Shown here piece by piece: positions 54,396-62,802 of a DNA stretch of 64,000 nucleotides. Position 1 is the first letter of the stretch, and the number at the start of each line of letters is the position of its first letter. This stretch comes from Nocardioides pini (GTDB taxonomy: Bacteria; Actinomycetota; Actinomycetes; Propionibacteriales; Nocardioidaceae), in assembly GCF_026712185.1 (NCBI RefSeq), contig NZ_JAPPUX010000005.1:543553-607552 (forward strand), written 5' to 3'. A program made the position numbers and the translations under genes. The notes beneath the pieces are model-generated. The model had not been told where the DNA came from and did not search any database. It saw nothing but the letters and a program-made list of their open reading frames with translations.

Positions 54396-55328
54396 GTGAC
54401 CACCGACACCCAGCACCCGGTCCGTGTCGTCCAGCTCGGAGGGCTGATGCCCTTCGTGCGTGCGTGGCTCACGGAGCGGTACGCCGCCCCGGAGCTCGCG
54501 GACCTCGAGGACCCGGCCGGCGTCGTCGTGGCGGTCGTCGGTGGAGGTGCGCGCGCCGGGGCGGCCGAGATGGACGCCCTGCCCGACCTGCGGGCGATCG
54601 TGAACTTCGGCGTCGGCTACGACAACGTCGACGTGGCCGAGGCGGGCCGCCGCGGCATCGTCGTCTCCAACACCCCGGACGTGCTCACCGACGCGGTGGC
54701 CGACCTCGCGGCGTTCCTCGTCGTCGACGTGCTGCGCGGCATCACGGCCGCCGACCGGTTCGTGCGGAGCGGCGCCTGGGCCCGTGGCGAGAAGCCGCGG
54801 CTGACCCGCGACGTGCGCGGTGCGGTCGTCGGGGTGCTCGGCCTGGGCCGCATCGGCACGGCCGCCGCGGAGAGGCTGGAGGCCTTCGGCGCCGAGATCC
54901 ACTACCACTCGCGCAGTCCCAAGGACGTCGCGTGGACCTACCACGACAGCCCGGTCGCGCTGGCGAAGGCGAGCGACGTGCTGGTCGTGCTCACCCCGGG
55001 TGGGGCCGGGACCGACGGCCTCGTGGACGCCGCCGTCCTGGACGCCCTCGGCCCCGACGGCTACCTGGTCAACGTCGCCCGCGGGTCCGTCGTCGACGAG
55101 CCAGCGCTGGTCGCCGCGCTCGAGGCGGGTCGCATCGCCGGTGCCGGGCTCGACGTGTTCGCCGACGAGCCGCACGTGCCCCCTGCGTTGCTGGATCGCG
55201 ACGACGTCGTGCTGCTGCCGCACGTCGGCAGCGCGACCGTCGAGACGCGTGAGGCCATGGGCCGGCTCGTGCTCGACAACGTCGACGCCTTCCTCGACCG
55301 CGGCGAGCTGGTGACCCCGGTCGGCTGA
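54396..55328 (+). CDS. NAD-dependent D-2-hydroxyacid dehydrogenase
   Basis: 310 residues. The NAD-binding fold is VVGVLGLGRIGTAAAERL. Catalytic Arg in VARGSVVDE, Glu in FADEPHVPP and His in LLPHVGSATVE are all present. It may reduce glyoxylate/hydroxypyruvate or another 2-oxoacid. The start is GTG at 54396. It is divergent from the AEC-FAD dehydrogenase operon with a shared 77-base promoter region. Confidence 0.93.
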   Translation: MTTDTQHPVRVVQLGGLMPFVRAWLTERYAAPELADLEDPAGVVVAVVGGGARAGAAEMDALPDLRAIVNFGVGYDNVDVAEAGRRGIVVSNTPDVLTDAVADLAAFLVVDVLRGITAADRFVRSGAWARGEKPRLTRDVRGAVVGVLGLGRIGTAAAERLEAFGAEIHYHSRSPKDVAWTYHDSPVALAKASDVLVVLTPGGAGTDGLVDAAVLDALGPDGYLVNVARGSVVDEPALVAALEAGRIAGAGLDVFADEPHVPPALLDRDDVVLLPHVGSATVETREAMGRLVLDNVDAFLDRGELVTPVG

Positions 55329-55344
55329 GCGGCTCCGGTCGCGA

Positions 55345-55393
55345 GGTCGAGTGCGCACCCCCTCCGTCACTGCTACCGCGAGCGCACTCGACC
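55345..55393. repeat. 12-bp perfect inverted repeat after hydroxyacid dehydrogenase
   Basis: GGTCGAGTGCGC and GCGCACTCGACC flank a 25-base loop, 17 bases after the stop codon. It is a possible terminator with the same arm/loop dimensions as the elements at 15483 and 35241. Confidence 0.65.
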
Positions 55394-55438
55394 CGGGAGA
55401 CCTCGTCGGTCCACCCGGGCGACGACTCTTGGGAGCCC

Positions 55439-55567
55439 AGGCGTCGAGCGGGCACTTCCTCGCGCTGCCAGGCGTCGAGCGGGCAGTTCCTCGCGCTGCC
55501 GCCCGGCTCCAACGCGAGGAAGTGCCCGGTCGGCGTGCTCCAGCGCGAGGAAGTGCCCGGTCAGCGG
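55439..55567. repeat. 31-bp repeat array, left of SRPBCC-ArsR operon
   Basis: Two direct 31-base units in one orientation (55439-55469, 55470-55500; core CGGGCACTTCCTCGCG, one base different in the second). Two units in the other orientation follow with the same 31-base spacing (cores at 55513 and 55544, CGCGAGGAAGTGCCCG). The array reaches the ArsR stop codon. The same core forms an array on the other side of the operon (56581-56689). Confidence 0.85.
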
Positions 55568-55887
55568 CGCGCGCGTGTGCCGCGGGCGATCTCGGTGCCG
55601 AGGGCGTCGAGCCGGTGCTCCCAGAACGCCCGGAACTGCTCGACCCACGCGTCGACCTCCTGCAGGCCGGACGGGTCGACGGCGTAGAGCCGGCGGGTGC
55701 CGTCGGCGCGGACGGTGGCGAAGCCGTTGTCGCGCAGCACCTTGAGGTGCTGGCTCACCGCCGGCTGGCTGATGCCGAACTCGCCGCCCACCCGGGCCGC
55801 CACGTCGCCGGCGCTGCTCTCGCCCTCCGCGAGCAGCTCGAGGATGCGTCGGCGCACGGGGTCGCCGAGGACGTCGAAGGCGTGCAC
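55561..55887 (-). CDS. ArsR family transcriptional regulator
   Basis: 108-residue winged-helix repressor: FDVLGDPVRRRILELLAEGE, then the recognition region FGISQPAVSQHLKVLRDNGFATV, and a wing TRRLYAVDPSG. There is no metal-binding Cys motif, so it is of the SRPBCC-linked, metal-independent type. The GTG at 55887 lies one base after the SRPBCC stop. A palindromic site upstream of the operon is a likely operator. Confidence 0.88.
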   Translation of the reverse strand: MHAFDVLGDPVRRRILELLAEGESSAGDVAARVGGEFGISQPAVSQHLKVLRDNGFATVRADGTRRLYAVDPSGLQEVDAWVEQFRAFWEHRLDALGTEIARGTRARR

Positions 55888-55888
55888 G

Positions 55889-56530
55889 TCAGGCCGGCGG
55901 CTCGGCGCCCGTGTAGAAGGCAGCCGTACGGCCGGCTGCGGCGCGCGAGGCTTCCGGGTCGCCCGACGTCGCGGCATCGGCCTCGCCCCACCGGGTCGCC
56001 GAACCGCTCATGAACGACCGGCCCTCCGTCGAGGCGCCCCAGCCCTCCACCTCCTCGTGCTGCATCGTCGTACCGGTGGCCAGGTGCTCGGCCAGGCCCA
56101 TCAGCCCGAGCTCCCAGCCGACGCCGACCGCGCCCGGGCCGTACGTCGCCATGTGCGGGTTGTCCCGCACGTCGGCCGCGTGGCGGAGGGTCAGCGTGGC
56201 GCCGTCGGGCGCCTCCTCGAGGTGGACGTCGACCCACGACGTGTCCCCGCCGAACTCCCACGTGATCGCGAAGTGCTTAGGCTCGTCGCAGGCGGTGACC
56301 TCGCCGCCGGCGTTGCCCTCGACCTGGAAGCGGCCGCCGAGCCGGAGGTCACCGGAGACCGGCGCGAACCAGCGCGGGATGCGCTCGGGGTCCGTGACGG
56401 CCTGCCAGAGGTCGTCGACGTCCGTGGGGTAGGTGCGGGAGGCCACGACGACCCTGACGGGCGTGCCCTCGTGGGTGCTGTCCTCGACGGCGCGGGTCAC
56501 CGCGCCCAGGTGCTTGGCTACGTCGAACAT
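55889..56530 (-). CDS. SRPBCC (AHSA1-like) domain protein
   Basis: 213 residues: the START-like domain begins VVVASRTYPTDVDDLWQAVTD and contains GGRFQVEGNAGGEV and VDVHLEEAPDGATLTLRH. The C-terminal part (LMGLAEHLA..) is helical. The pairing of SRPBCC and ArsR genes is common in actinobacteria; the SRPBCC partner may bind a small hydrophobic ligand. It is the first gene of the operon. The ATG at 56530 lies 11 bases past the palindromes. Confidence 0.85.
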   Translation of the reverse strand: MFDVAKHLGAVTRAVEDSTHEGTPVRVVVASRTYPTDVDDLWQAVTDPERIPRWFAPVSGDLRLGGRFQVEGNAGGEVTACDEPKHFAITWEFGGDTSWVDVHLEEAPDGATLTLRHAADVRDNPHMATYGPGAVGVGWELGLMGLAEHLATGTTMQHEEVEGWGASTEGRSFMSGSATRWGEADAATSGDPEASRAAAGRTAAFYTGAEPPA

Positions 56531-56541
56531 GCGCCGACTGT

Positions 56542-56565
56542 GTCACCGGTGACTTATATAAGTCA
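56542..56565. promoter_or_regulatory. Overlapping palindromes, likely ArsR operator
   Basis: TGACTTATATAAGTCA (56550-56565) is a perfect AT-rich palindrome in very GC-rich DNA. It overlaps a second perfect palindrome, GTCACCGGTGAC (56542-56553). On the minus strand, TTGACT forms a -35-like box. This fits an ArsR-type operator controlling the SRPBCC-ArsR operon. Confidence 0.72.
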
Positions 56566-56580
56566 AGACTGAAGAAACAG

Positions 56581-56689
56581 GAAGTGCCCGGTCGGCGTCC
56601 TCCAGCGCGAGGAAGTGCCCGGTCGGCGCGTTGCAGCGCGAGGAAGTGCCCGGTCGGCGTGTTGCAGCGCGAGGAAGTGCCCGGTCACC
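56581..56689. repeat. 31-bp tandem repeat array, right of SRPBCC-ArsR operon
   Basis: Three full units and one partial unit start at 56581, 56612, 56643 and 56674. Each begins GAAGTGCCCGGTCGGCG and ends CAGCGCGAG; the inner 4-6 bases vary. The period is exactly 31, not a multiple of three, so it is not coding. The core is shared with 55439-55567. Confidence 0.88.
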
Positions 56690-56699
56690 AGCGGGAGGT

Positions 56700-56924
56700 G
56701 TTGACCTCGACGTCCGGCCGGATCGACCGCATGTGGACGGTGTCCTCGCGCCGGCGCACGCCGCAAGAGAGGTGGGAGCTCGTGGAGCTCGCCCACCACG
56801 GCGGCGACACGCGCGTCGACGCGGACCCGACCGGCCGGTCGAGCTGCACGCGATCTGGTCGCGCGAGGCGGTCACCCCTGTCGTACGCCGCGTGCTGGAC
56901 GTCGTCACCGCCCACCCCGGCTGA
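56700..56924 (+). pseudogene. Possible LysR-family regulator remnant
   Basis: The last ~30 codons before a TGA at 56922 read VELHAIWSREAVTPVVRRVLD and so on, which resembles the end of LysR substrate-binding domains. In another frame just upstream, RIDRMWTVSSRRRTP and VELAHHGGDTRVDAD can be read. This suggests a truncated, frameshifted fragment. It has no start or DNA-binding domain. Confidence 0.35.
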
Positions 56925-57017
56925 GGCCCGGATCTCCCCAGTGTCAAGGAAGCCCTGCGCTCCTTGGGCTCCGAGGCTTAGAGTCGGGGGTGCCGCGAGG
57001 TCCACGCAGGGAGTGAG

Positions 57018-58823
57018 ATGCACGACGAACCCGACACGGGACGGCGCCACGCCGACTCGCCGTGGGCCGACGAGCAGACCCGCCAGCACCTCCAGGTCCT
57101 CGTCGAGGGCGTCGCCACCCTCGCCGGCTTCGAGCAGTCGTCGTTGACGCTGCGGCGCGACGGCCAGTTCGAGGTCGTCGCCGCAGCGGGTGTCGAGGAC
57201 GGGTTCGTCGGCACGCAGGTCCCCGCGGCGTCGATCGAGAACGAGCTGCGCAACGCCGACGAGTGGGGCGTGTGGCGCTTCGTGCCCCACCACCGGGCCA
57301 GCATCGAGGCGCTCTCCTACAGCCACATCCCGGACGTGACGCCGCTCGAGGGCGAGGACGCGTGGCACCCGCTCGACCTCCTGGCCGCCCCGCTGCACGA
57401 CGACCAGGGCCGGCTGCGCGGTCTGCTGTCGGTCGACATCCCCGACGACGGGCGGCTGCCGTCGCCGGCGAAGATGGAGGTGCTCACGCGCTATGCCGGG
57501 CTCGCGCGCACGCTCGTGCTGCTGGCCCTGGAGCGCGAGGAGCTGAGCGAGCAGGTGCGGATGGCCACCGAGGCCCGGGCGATCGTGCGGCAGGCCCTGG
57601 GCGAGCCGACGCTGGAGCTGGTGCTGGAGGCGTGCCGGTCGGCGGTCGTGTCGTGCTTCGACGCCGTCGGCATGTGGCTCACGGCGTTCAACCCCGACGG
57701 CGTCGGGTCCACCACGACGTCGTACGCCGTCGGCGACACCTACGACGCGCCGCCGTTCGCCGAGATCGACGACGTCGTCGTGCGGCTGGCCCAGCGCTAC
57801 TGGGTCGACCAGTACGTCGCCCCGTTCTCCCGCGACAGCCTCGACCAGCCGGGCCTGGCCCACGACGACGCGGAGCGGCTGCTGGGGTTCCTCGACCGGA
57901 TCGGCATCGGGTCGGTGCTCTTCGTCCCGCTCGGCGTCGGCCGCGAGTGCGTCGGCTTCCTGGTCCTCACGCGCGTGTCCGACGCACGCCGCTGGACCGA
58001 CATCGAGATCGATGCGGCGCGCGACATCGGCCGCGACCTCGGCCTGGCGGTGGGCAAGGCCCGCCAGCTCGAGCTCGAGCGCGCCATCGCCGACCGCCTC
58101 CGCAAGCTCGACAGCTATCGCGTCGAGGTGGTCAACACGATGGGCCACGAGCTGCGCAACCCGCTCTTCTCGATGAGCGCCAACCTCGAGCTCCTCGACA
58201 CCTCCGGCCTCGACGAGGACGGCCGCCGGTCCGTGGCCGCCGCCACCCGCGGCGCCACCCGGATGCGCGCCGTCATCGACGACATGCTCACCATGGCCCA
58301 GGTCTCCGACCCGCACCGCGAGTTCGATCCCATCCCGGTCGACCTCCGGCGCGTGGTCCACGACGTGGCCGAGGAGTGCCACGCCGCGGCGACGGCCGGG
58401 GAGGTCACCTGTGAGTCCGACCTGCCCGACGAGCCGGTGCTCGTGCCCGGCGAGCCCGAGGAGCTGCACCGCCTGCTGACCAACCTCGCGTCCAACGCGA
58501 TCAAGTACACCGACCCCGGCGGCCGGGTCGCCGTCCGCGTCGCGCTTCAGGGGGACGCGGTCGTCGCGACCGTCGAGGACACGGGGATCGGCATCTCGCC
58601 GCCCGACCAGGAGCAGCTCTTCCGCGAGTTCTTCCGCTCCACCAACCCGGCGGCCCTGACACGCCCCGGCACCGGGCTTGGCCTGCCGATCGTCGCCCGG
58701 ATCGTCGCGCGCCACGGCGGCTCCGTGGACATCGACTCCGAGCGCGGGCGCGGCACGACGGTCACGGTGACCCTGCCGGCCTGGGCCGAGGGCGTCGCCC
58801 CGGACCCAGCGCCAGCGTCATGA
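57018..58823 (+). CDS. GAF-domain sensor histidine kinase
   Basis: 601-residue soluble kinase. Two GAF-like sensor domains (about 25-175 and 185-345) precede the phospho-acceptor helix VVNTMGHELRNPLFSM (His377). The ATPase domain has the N box NLASNAIKYT, G1 VEDTGIGIS, the F box FREFFR and G2 GTGLGLPIV. There is no transmembrane segment. No response regulator is next to it, so it is an orphan. Its end overlaps the opposing GNAT gene by 62 bases. Confidence 0.92.
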   Translation: MHDEPDTGRRHADSPWADEQTRQHLQVLVEGVATLAGFEQSSLTLRRDGQFEVVAAAGVEDGFVGTQVPAASIENELRNADEWGVWRFVPHHRASIEALSYSHIPDVTPLEGEDAWHPLDLLAAPLHDDQGRLRGLLSVDIPDDGRLPSPAKMEVLTRYAGLARTLVLLALEREELSEQVRMATEARAIVRQALGEPTLELVLEACRSAVVSCFDAVGMWLTAFNPDGVGSTTTSYAVGDTYDAPPFAEIDDVVVRLAQRYWVDQYVAPFSRDSLDQPGLAHDDAERLLGFLDRIGIGSVLFVPLGVGRECVGFLVLTRVSDARRWTDIEIDAARDIGRDLGLAVGKARQLELERAIADRLRKLDSYRVEVVNTMGHELRNPLFSMSANLELLDTSGLDEDGRRSVAAATRGATRMRAVIDDMLTMAQVSDPHREFDPIPVDLRRVVHDVAEECHAAATAGEVTCESDLPDEPVLVPGEPEELHRLLTNLASNAIKYTDPGGRVAVRVALQGDAVVATVEDTGIGISPPDQEQLFREFFRSTNPAALTRPGTGLGLPIVARIVARHGGSVDIDSERGRGTTVTVTLPAWAEGVAPDPAPAS

Positions 58824-59259
58824 AGGTGCTCAGCGGGTCGTCGGCGTAGGAGCCGAACGGCTCGCACGGCACGAAGCCGGAGCGCGCGTAGAACCGGCGT
58901 GCGGGTGCGAAGAACTCCATCGAGCCCGTCTCGAGCGACACCCGCGAGACCCCGCGACGCCGGGCGTCGTCGAGCGCATGGGCGAGCAGCCGCGTCGCCA
59001 CCCCGGTGCCCCGCAGGCGCGGCTCGGTCCGCATGCTCTTCAGCTCCTCGTGCCCGTCGTCGACGGGCGCGAGCGCGACCGTGCCGTGGATCCCGTCGTC
59101 GGCGGCGGCGACCCAGAGCCGTACGCCGTCCCCCTGCAGGGCGGTCAGGTCGAGCGCGTGCCGGCTCTCCGGCGGTGCGGTCGGCTCCAGGTCGTCGAGG
59201 TGGGCCTGCAGGAACGCCACCAGCCGCGGGTCGCCGAAGTCGGCGCGGGTGATCTGCAC
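58762..59259 (-). CDS. GNAT family N-acetyltransferase (PanM/YjaB-like size)
   Basis: 165-residue acetyltransferase: HGTVALAPVDDGHEELKSM, the acetyl-CoA turn EPRLRGTGVATRLLAHALDD and RRFYARSGFVPCEPFGSY. These are typical of small GNAT enzymes. The GTG at 59259 is the chosen start; upstream in-frame codons add no family sequence. Its 3' end is antisense to the last 62 bases of the histidine kinase gene. Confidence 0.87.
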   Translation of the reverse strand: MQITRADFGDPRLVAFLQAHLDDLEPTAPPESRHALDLTALQGDGVRLWVAAADDGIHGTVALAPVDDGHEELKSMRTEPRLRGTGVATRLLAHALDDARRRGVSRVSLETGSMEFFAPARRFYARSGFVPCEPFGSYADDPLSTFMTLALGPGRRPRPRPAGSP

Positions 59260-59356
59260 GGCGCCAGTGTGGCGAATGCGTGTTTCACGGAGGTGACGGC
59301 GCGGTGTATCTGGATCGGGGTGACGCGGACGGCCGTCGGTGTGCCAGCGTGTGTCC

Positions 59357-60727
59357 ATGAGCCGCACATTGGACGTCGACCACCTCGTCGTCGGGGCCGG
59401 CGCGATGGGGATGGCCTTCACCGACGCGCTGGTCGACCACTCCGACGCGCGGGTCGCGGTCGTCGACCGCCGGCACGGCGCGGGCGGGCACTGGCTCGAG
59501 GACTACCCGTTCGTCCGGCTGCACCAAGCGTCCACGTTCTACGGCGTCGCGTCGACGGTCCTCGGCGGTCGCATCCAGGAGCAGGGCCCCGAGGCGGGGC
59601 TGCACGTGCGCGCCTCGCAGCCCGAGATCGTCGACTACTACGCCCGGGCCGTCGAGCGGCTGCGCGCGACGGGCCGGGTCGAGGTCCTCACCGGGTGCGA
59701 GGTCGTGGGCCGCACGGTCGTCTCGCGCATCTCCGGCCGGACCTGGGAGGTGCCGGAGTCCTGCCGCGTGGTCGATGCCCACTACCTGTCGCCGAGCATC
59801 CCCGCCGAGTCGTCGGCGCCGTTCTCGGTCGCGGACGACGCGCGGGCCGTCACGGTCAACGACGTGGTGCGGCTCGAGGAGGCGCCGAGCCAGTACGTCG
59901 TCGTCGGCTCCGGCAAGACGGCCACCGACGCCTGCGTGTGGCTGCTCGGCCAGGGCGTGGACCCCGACGCGATCTGCTGGGTGCGGCCGCGGGACCCGTG
60001 GATGCTCAACCGCGCGCTGATCCAGCCCGACCCGGCGATCTACCTCGGGGTGCCGGCGACGACGTTCGAGGAGGCGGCGACCTCGTCGTCGCTCGACGAG
60101 CTGTTCCTCCGGCTCGAGGACGCCGGTGTGATGCTGCGCATCGACCGGTCGGTGACGCCCACGATGGCGAAGGCCCCGACGCTCGGCGAGTGGGAGCTCG
60201 AGCTGCTGCGGTCCATCGGCAACGTCGTACGCCGCGGACACCTGCGCCACGTCGAGCGCGGCCGGCTCGAGATGGAGGACGGCACCACGGTGCGGGTCGC
60301 GGACGACGCGGTCGTGGTGCACTGCGCCGCCGACGGCCTGAAGAACCCGCCCCTCGTGCCCGTCTGGCAGCCGGACGTCATCACGGTGCAACCGGTGCGT
60401 GCGGGCTTCCCGTGCTTCGGCGCGGCGGTCACCGGCTACGTCGAGGCCACCCGCCGCGACGACGACGAGAAGAACCGCCTCTGCTCGCCGTCGCGCTTCG
60501 GCAACTCGCTGGCGCAGTGGGCCGACATGAACGTCCGCGGGACCCGGGCGTCGATGGCGCTGGGCGCCGAGCCGGACATCGCGGAGTGGGCCAACACCGT
60601 GGCGGTCAACCCGGCGCGGATCCCACCCGGGCACGCCTCCGAGGAGCTCGACCGGGTCCGTGAACGCCTCGCCGCGGCCACGGCGCCCGGCCTCGAGGCG
60701 CTCACCCGGCTGATGGCGACCGGCTGA
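59357..60727 (+). CDS. Flavin monooxygenase-like NAD(P)/FAD-binding protein
   Basis: 456-residue protein with two Rossmann motifs: VVGAGAMGMAF (FAD) near residue 10 and VVVGSGKTATDACVWLL (NAD(P)H) near residue 185. The stretch HWLEDYPFVRLHQAS is as in flavin-containing and Baeyer-Villiger monooxygenases, but the BVMO fingerprint is not seen. The substrate is unknown. The ATG at 59357 (MSRTLDVDHL) is preferred to one six codons earlier. Confidence 0.85.
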   Translation: MSRTLDVDHLVVGAGAMGMAFTDALVDHSDARVAVVDRRHGAGGHWLEDYPFVRLHQASTFYGVASTVLGGRIQEQGPEAGLHVRASQPEIVDYYARAVERLRATGRVEVLTGCEVVGRTVVSRISGRTWEVPESCRVVDAHYLSPSIPAESSAPFSVADDARAVTVNDVVRLEEAPSQYVVVGSGKTATDACVWLLGQGVDPDAICWVRPRDPWMLNRALIQPDPAIYLGVPATTFEEAATSSSLDELFLRLEDAGVMLRIDRSVTPTMAKAPTLGEWELELLRSIGNVVRRGHLRHVERGRLEMEDGTTVRVADDAVVVHCAADGLKNPPLVPVWQPDVITVQPVRAGFPCFGAAVTGYVEATRRDDDEKNRLCSPSRFGNSLAQWADMNVRGTRASMALGAEPDIAEWANTVAVNPARIPPGHASEELDRVRERLAAATAPGLEALTRLMATG

Positions 60728-60733
60728 CGCGAG

Positions 60734-60778
60734 ATCGTGGACGATCCGAGTCACCTGGTGGCTCGGATCATCCACGAT
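60734..60778. terminator. 22-bp imperfect hairpin between convergent genes
   Basis: ATCGTGGACGATCCGAGTCACC pairs with the complementary arm at 20 of 22 positions around a single-base centre (real loop CACC-T-GGTG). It begins 7 bases after the monooxygenase stop. Confidence 0.65.
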
Positions 60779-60827
60779 GTGCCGCCGTCAGTCGGCGGGC
60801 AGGGCCTTCCTCGACCAGCGAAGCGGG

Positions 60828-61259
60828 TCAGTCCCAGAACCAGGTGAGGAGCTCGTTGGCCATCGGCGTGGCCAGCCAGGCGATCGTCGCGACACCGATG
60901 GCCGCGGCGACGACGTAGAGGGCGACCTCCCGCAGGGTCAGCTCCCGACGCCAGGCCCACACCATGAACAGCGACCACATCGCCACCCCGCCCGAGACGA
61001 ACGGCGCCGTCGGCACCCCGACCACGGCGACGAAGCCGACCACCCCGCCGAGCGGCGTGTCGTAGGGCCACATCGCGCCCAGGTCGTAGGCGTAGATCGT
61101 CTCGCCGGCGGGGCGCTGGTGGACGCCGTTGACGTAGTACGGCAGCGCAAGGCAGACGGCGTACGGCGCCGCGGCGAGGAGCGCGACCAGGACGGCGAGG
61201 CCGGGCCGTCGTCGGTCGACGTGTGCGACGGACCGGGCTTCCGGGCGCATGACGGCCAT
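60828..61259 (-). CDS. Four-helix membrane protein of unknown function
   Basis: 143 residues with hydrophobic segments at about 20-40 (LAVLVALLAAAPYAVCLALPYY), 70-90 (GGVVGFVAVVGVPTAPFV), 90-105 (GGVAMWSLFMVWAW) and 112-130 (VALYVVAAAIGVATIAWL). No family was recognised. The start may be the ATG at 61259 or one three codons later. Confidence 0.6.
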   Translation of the reverse strand: MAVMRPEARSVAHVDRRRPGLAVLVALLAAAPYAVCLALPYYVNGVHQRPAGETIYAYDLGAMWPYDTPLGGVVGFVAVVGVPTAPFVSGGVAMWSLFMVWAWRRELTLREVALYVVAAAIGVATIAWLATPMANELLTWFWD

Positions 61260-61313
61260 GCCTGCAGTCTGGGCCGACGGCCCGCGCGGACCATCACCCC
61301 GATCGGGGATCCT

Positions 61314-62129
61314 TCAGCTGCCGGACGTCGCGTAGCCCTCGCGGTAGGACGGGTACGCCGGTGCCCAGCCCGTCGACCGCAGCCGGGCGTTGGACAGCCG
61401 CTTGCCGTGCCCCTGCGCGGGGTCGGCCGGCGGGGGAGCGGGGGCGCCGAGCCGGTCGGCGAGGTATGCCGCGACGTCCCCGAGCTGGGCGGGCGCGTCG
61501 TCGGTGCCGAGGTAGAGGTGCTCCGGCGGCGCCTCCATGGTCAGCAGGTGCACCACGGCCGAGGCCGCATCCGTGCGGTGGATCCGGTTGGTCCAGCGGT
61601 GCGGGTCGTCGATCCGGCCCTTGCGGACCTGGTCGAGCAGCCGCGTGCTGCCGCCGCCGTACAACCCGGACAGCCGCAGCACGCTTCCGTGCGGCACGCG
61701 CTCGTGGAACGCCTCCTCGGCGGCGACGAGCATGCGCCCGGGGCCGTCCGCCGGGTCGGGAGGCGTCGACTCGTCCTCGAGGTCCGGGAGGTCGTGGCTG
61801 CCGTGGACCGCGGTCGACGAGACCAGCACGGCCCGCTCCGGGGGCTCGGGCAGCGCGTCGAGCGCCCGGGCCATCCCCTCGACGTAGGTCGCCCGGTAGG
61901 ACTCCTCGGTCCGCGGGCGCGCGGTCAGGGCGACGACGACGAGGCGGGGGCGTACGTCGGACAGGTCGGGCGCCTCGCGCGTGAGGTCGACCGCGCGGCC
62001 GACGAGCGGCGCGGGCACCCGCGAGGCGTTGCGTCGCAGGGCGAGCACGTCGTGGCCGAGGTCGGCCAGCCGCAGGCCGACCGCGGCGCCGAGGTCGCCG
62101 GCGCCGACGAGGAGGACGTCCGGGGTCAC
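61314..62129 (-). CDS. NAD(P)-dependent epimerase/dehydratase-like protein (YeeZ-type)
   Basis: 271-residue Rossmann-fold protein: the glycine motif is VLLVGAGDLGAAVGLRLADL, with RAVLVSSTAVHG as the Ser-containing strand and VLRLSGLYGGGSTRL as the YxxxK-like region without a clear YxxxK. It is similar to YeeZ/YbjT-like extended SDR proteins. The GTG at 62129 is the start. The substrate is unknown. Confidence 0.82.
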   Translation of the reverse strand: MTPDVLLVGAGDLGAAVGLRLADLGHDVLALRRNASRVPAPLVGRAVDLTREAPDLSDVRPRLVVVALTARPRTEESYRATYVEGMARALDALPEPPERAVLVSSTAVHGSHDLPDLEDESTPPDPADGPGRMLVAAEEAFHERVPHGSVLRLSGLYGGGSTRLLDQVRKGRIDDPHRWTNRIHRTDAASAVVHLLTMEAPPEHLYLGTDDAPAQLGDVAAYLADRLGAPAPPPADPAQGHGKRLSNARLRSTGWAPAYPSYREGYATSGS

Positions 62130-62199
62130 AGGCGCACCGTACGGGACGGCTCGCGATCCGGGGCTGTGCGCCGGCCGGTCGTCGTGGCACCGTGGTGGC

Positions 62200-62661
62200 A
62201 TGAAGCGCCCGCCGCCCCCGCTCCTCGCGCTCGCCGCCGCGCTGGTCCAGCAGGGGCTGGCGCGCGGTGCGCCTCCCGCGTCGCGGCTGCGGCGTTCGGC
62301 CGCGGCCGCCACGGCGGCGACCTCGGTCGTCCTGGCCGGCGGCGCCGCGAGCCGGTTCCGGGCCCAGCACACGACGGTCGAGCCGTTCGACCCCTCCCAG
62401 GCGTCGTCGCTGGTGGTCACCGGACCCAACTCCCGCACCCGCAACCCGATGTACGTCGGCATGGCCGGCGTGCTCGTCGCCAACGCGCTCCGCAGGGGCT
62501 CGTGGTCGGGTGTGCTCCCGGTCGTCGCGTTCGTGGCGGTCATCGACCGCTTCCAGATCGCAGCGGAGGAGCGCGCGCTCGCGGAGAAGTTCGGCGCGGG
62601 CTACGCGGCGTACCGCTCCAGCGTCCCGCGCTGGCTCGACCTCCGGTCGTTCAGCGGATAG
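62200..62661 (+). CDS. Isoprenylcysteine methyltransferase-like membrane protein
   Basis: 153 residues with the ICMT/phospholipid-methyltransferase C-terminal pattern: VVTGPNSRTRNPMYVGMAGVLVANAL and EERALAEKFGAGYAAYRSSVPRWL. It has two or three membrane segments. Bacterial members may methylate lipids or act as membrane reductases/oxidases. The ATG at 62200 gives MKRPPPPLLAL. Confidence 0.83.
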   Translation: MKRPPPPLLALAAALVQQGLARGAPPASRLRRSAAAATAATSVVLAGGAASRFRAQHTTVEPFDPSQASSLVVTGPNSRTRNPMYVGMAGVLVANALRRGSWSGVLPVVAFVAVIDRFQIAAEERALAEKFGAGYAAYRSSVPRWLDLRSFSG

Positions 62662-62802
62662 ATGCCCAACCGGCTCGCGCAGGCGCACGAGCTCTCCCTC
62701 GAGCACGGCCTCGGTGCGCGTGACGACGCGCGCCATGCAGTACCCCTCGACGTCGAGCGCCGCGTCCCGCATGGGTCGCCACCGTGCGGGCACTGGTGTG
62801 TC

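Noticed and set aside
56581..56689. 31-bp repeats considered as a CRISPR array
   Set aside because: The units are contiguous with only 4-6 variable bases and no spacers of 30 or more bases; no cas genes are near.
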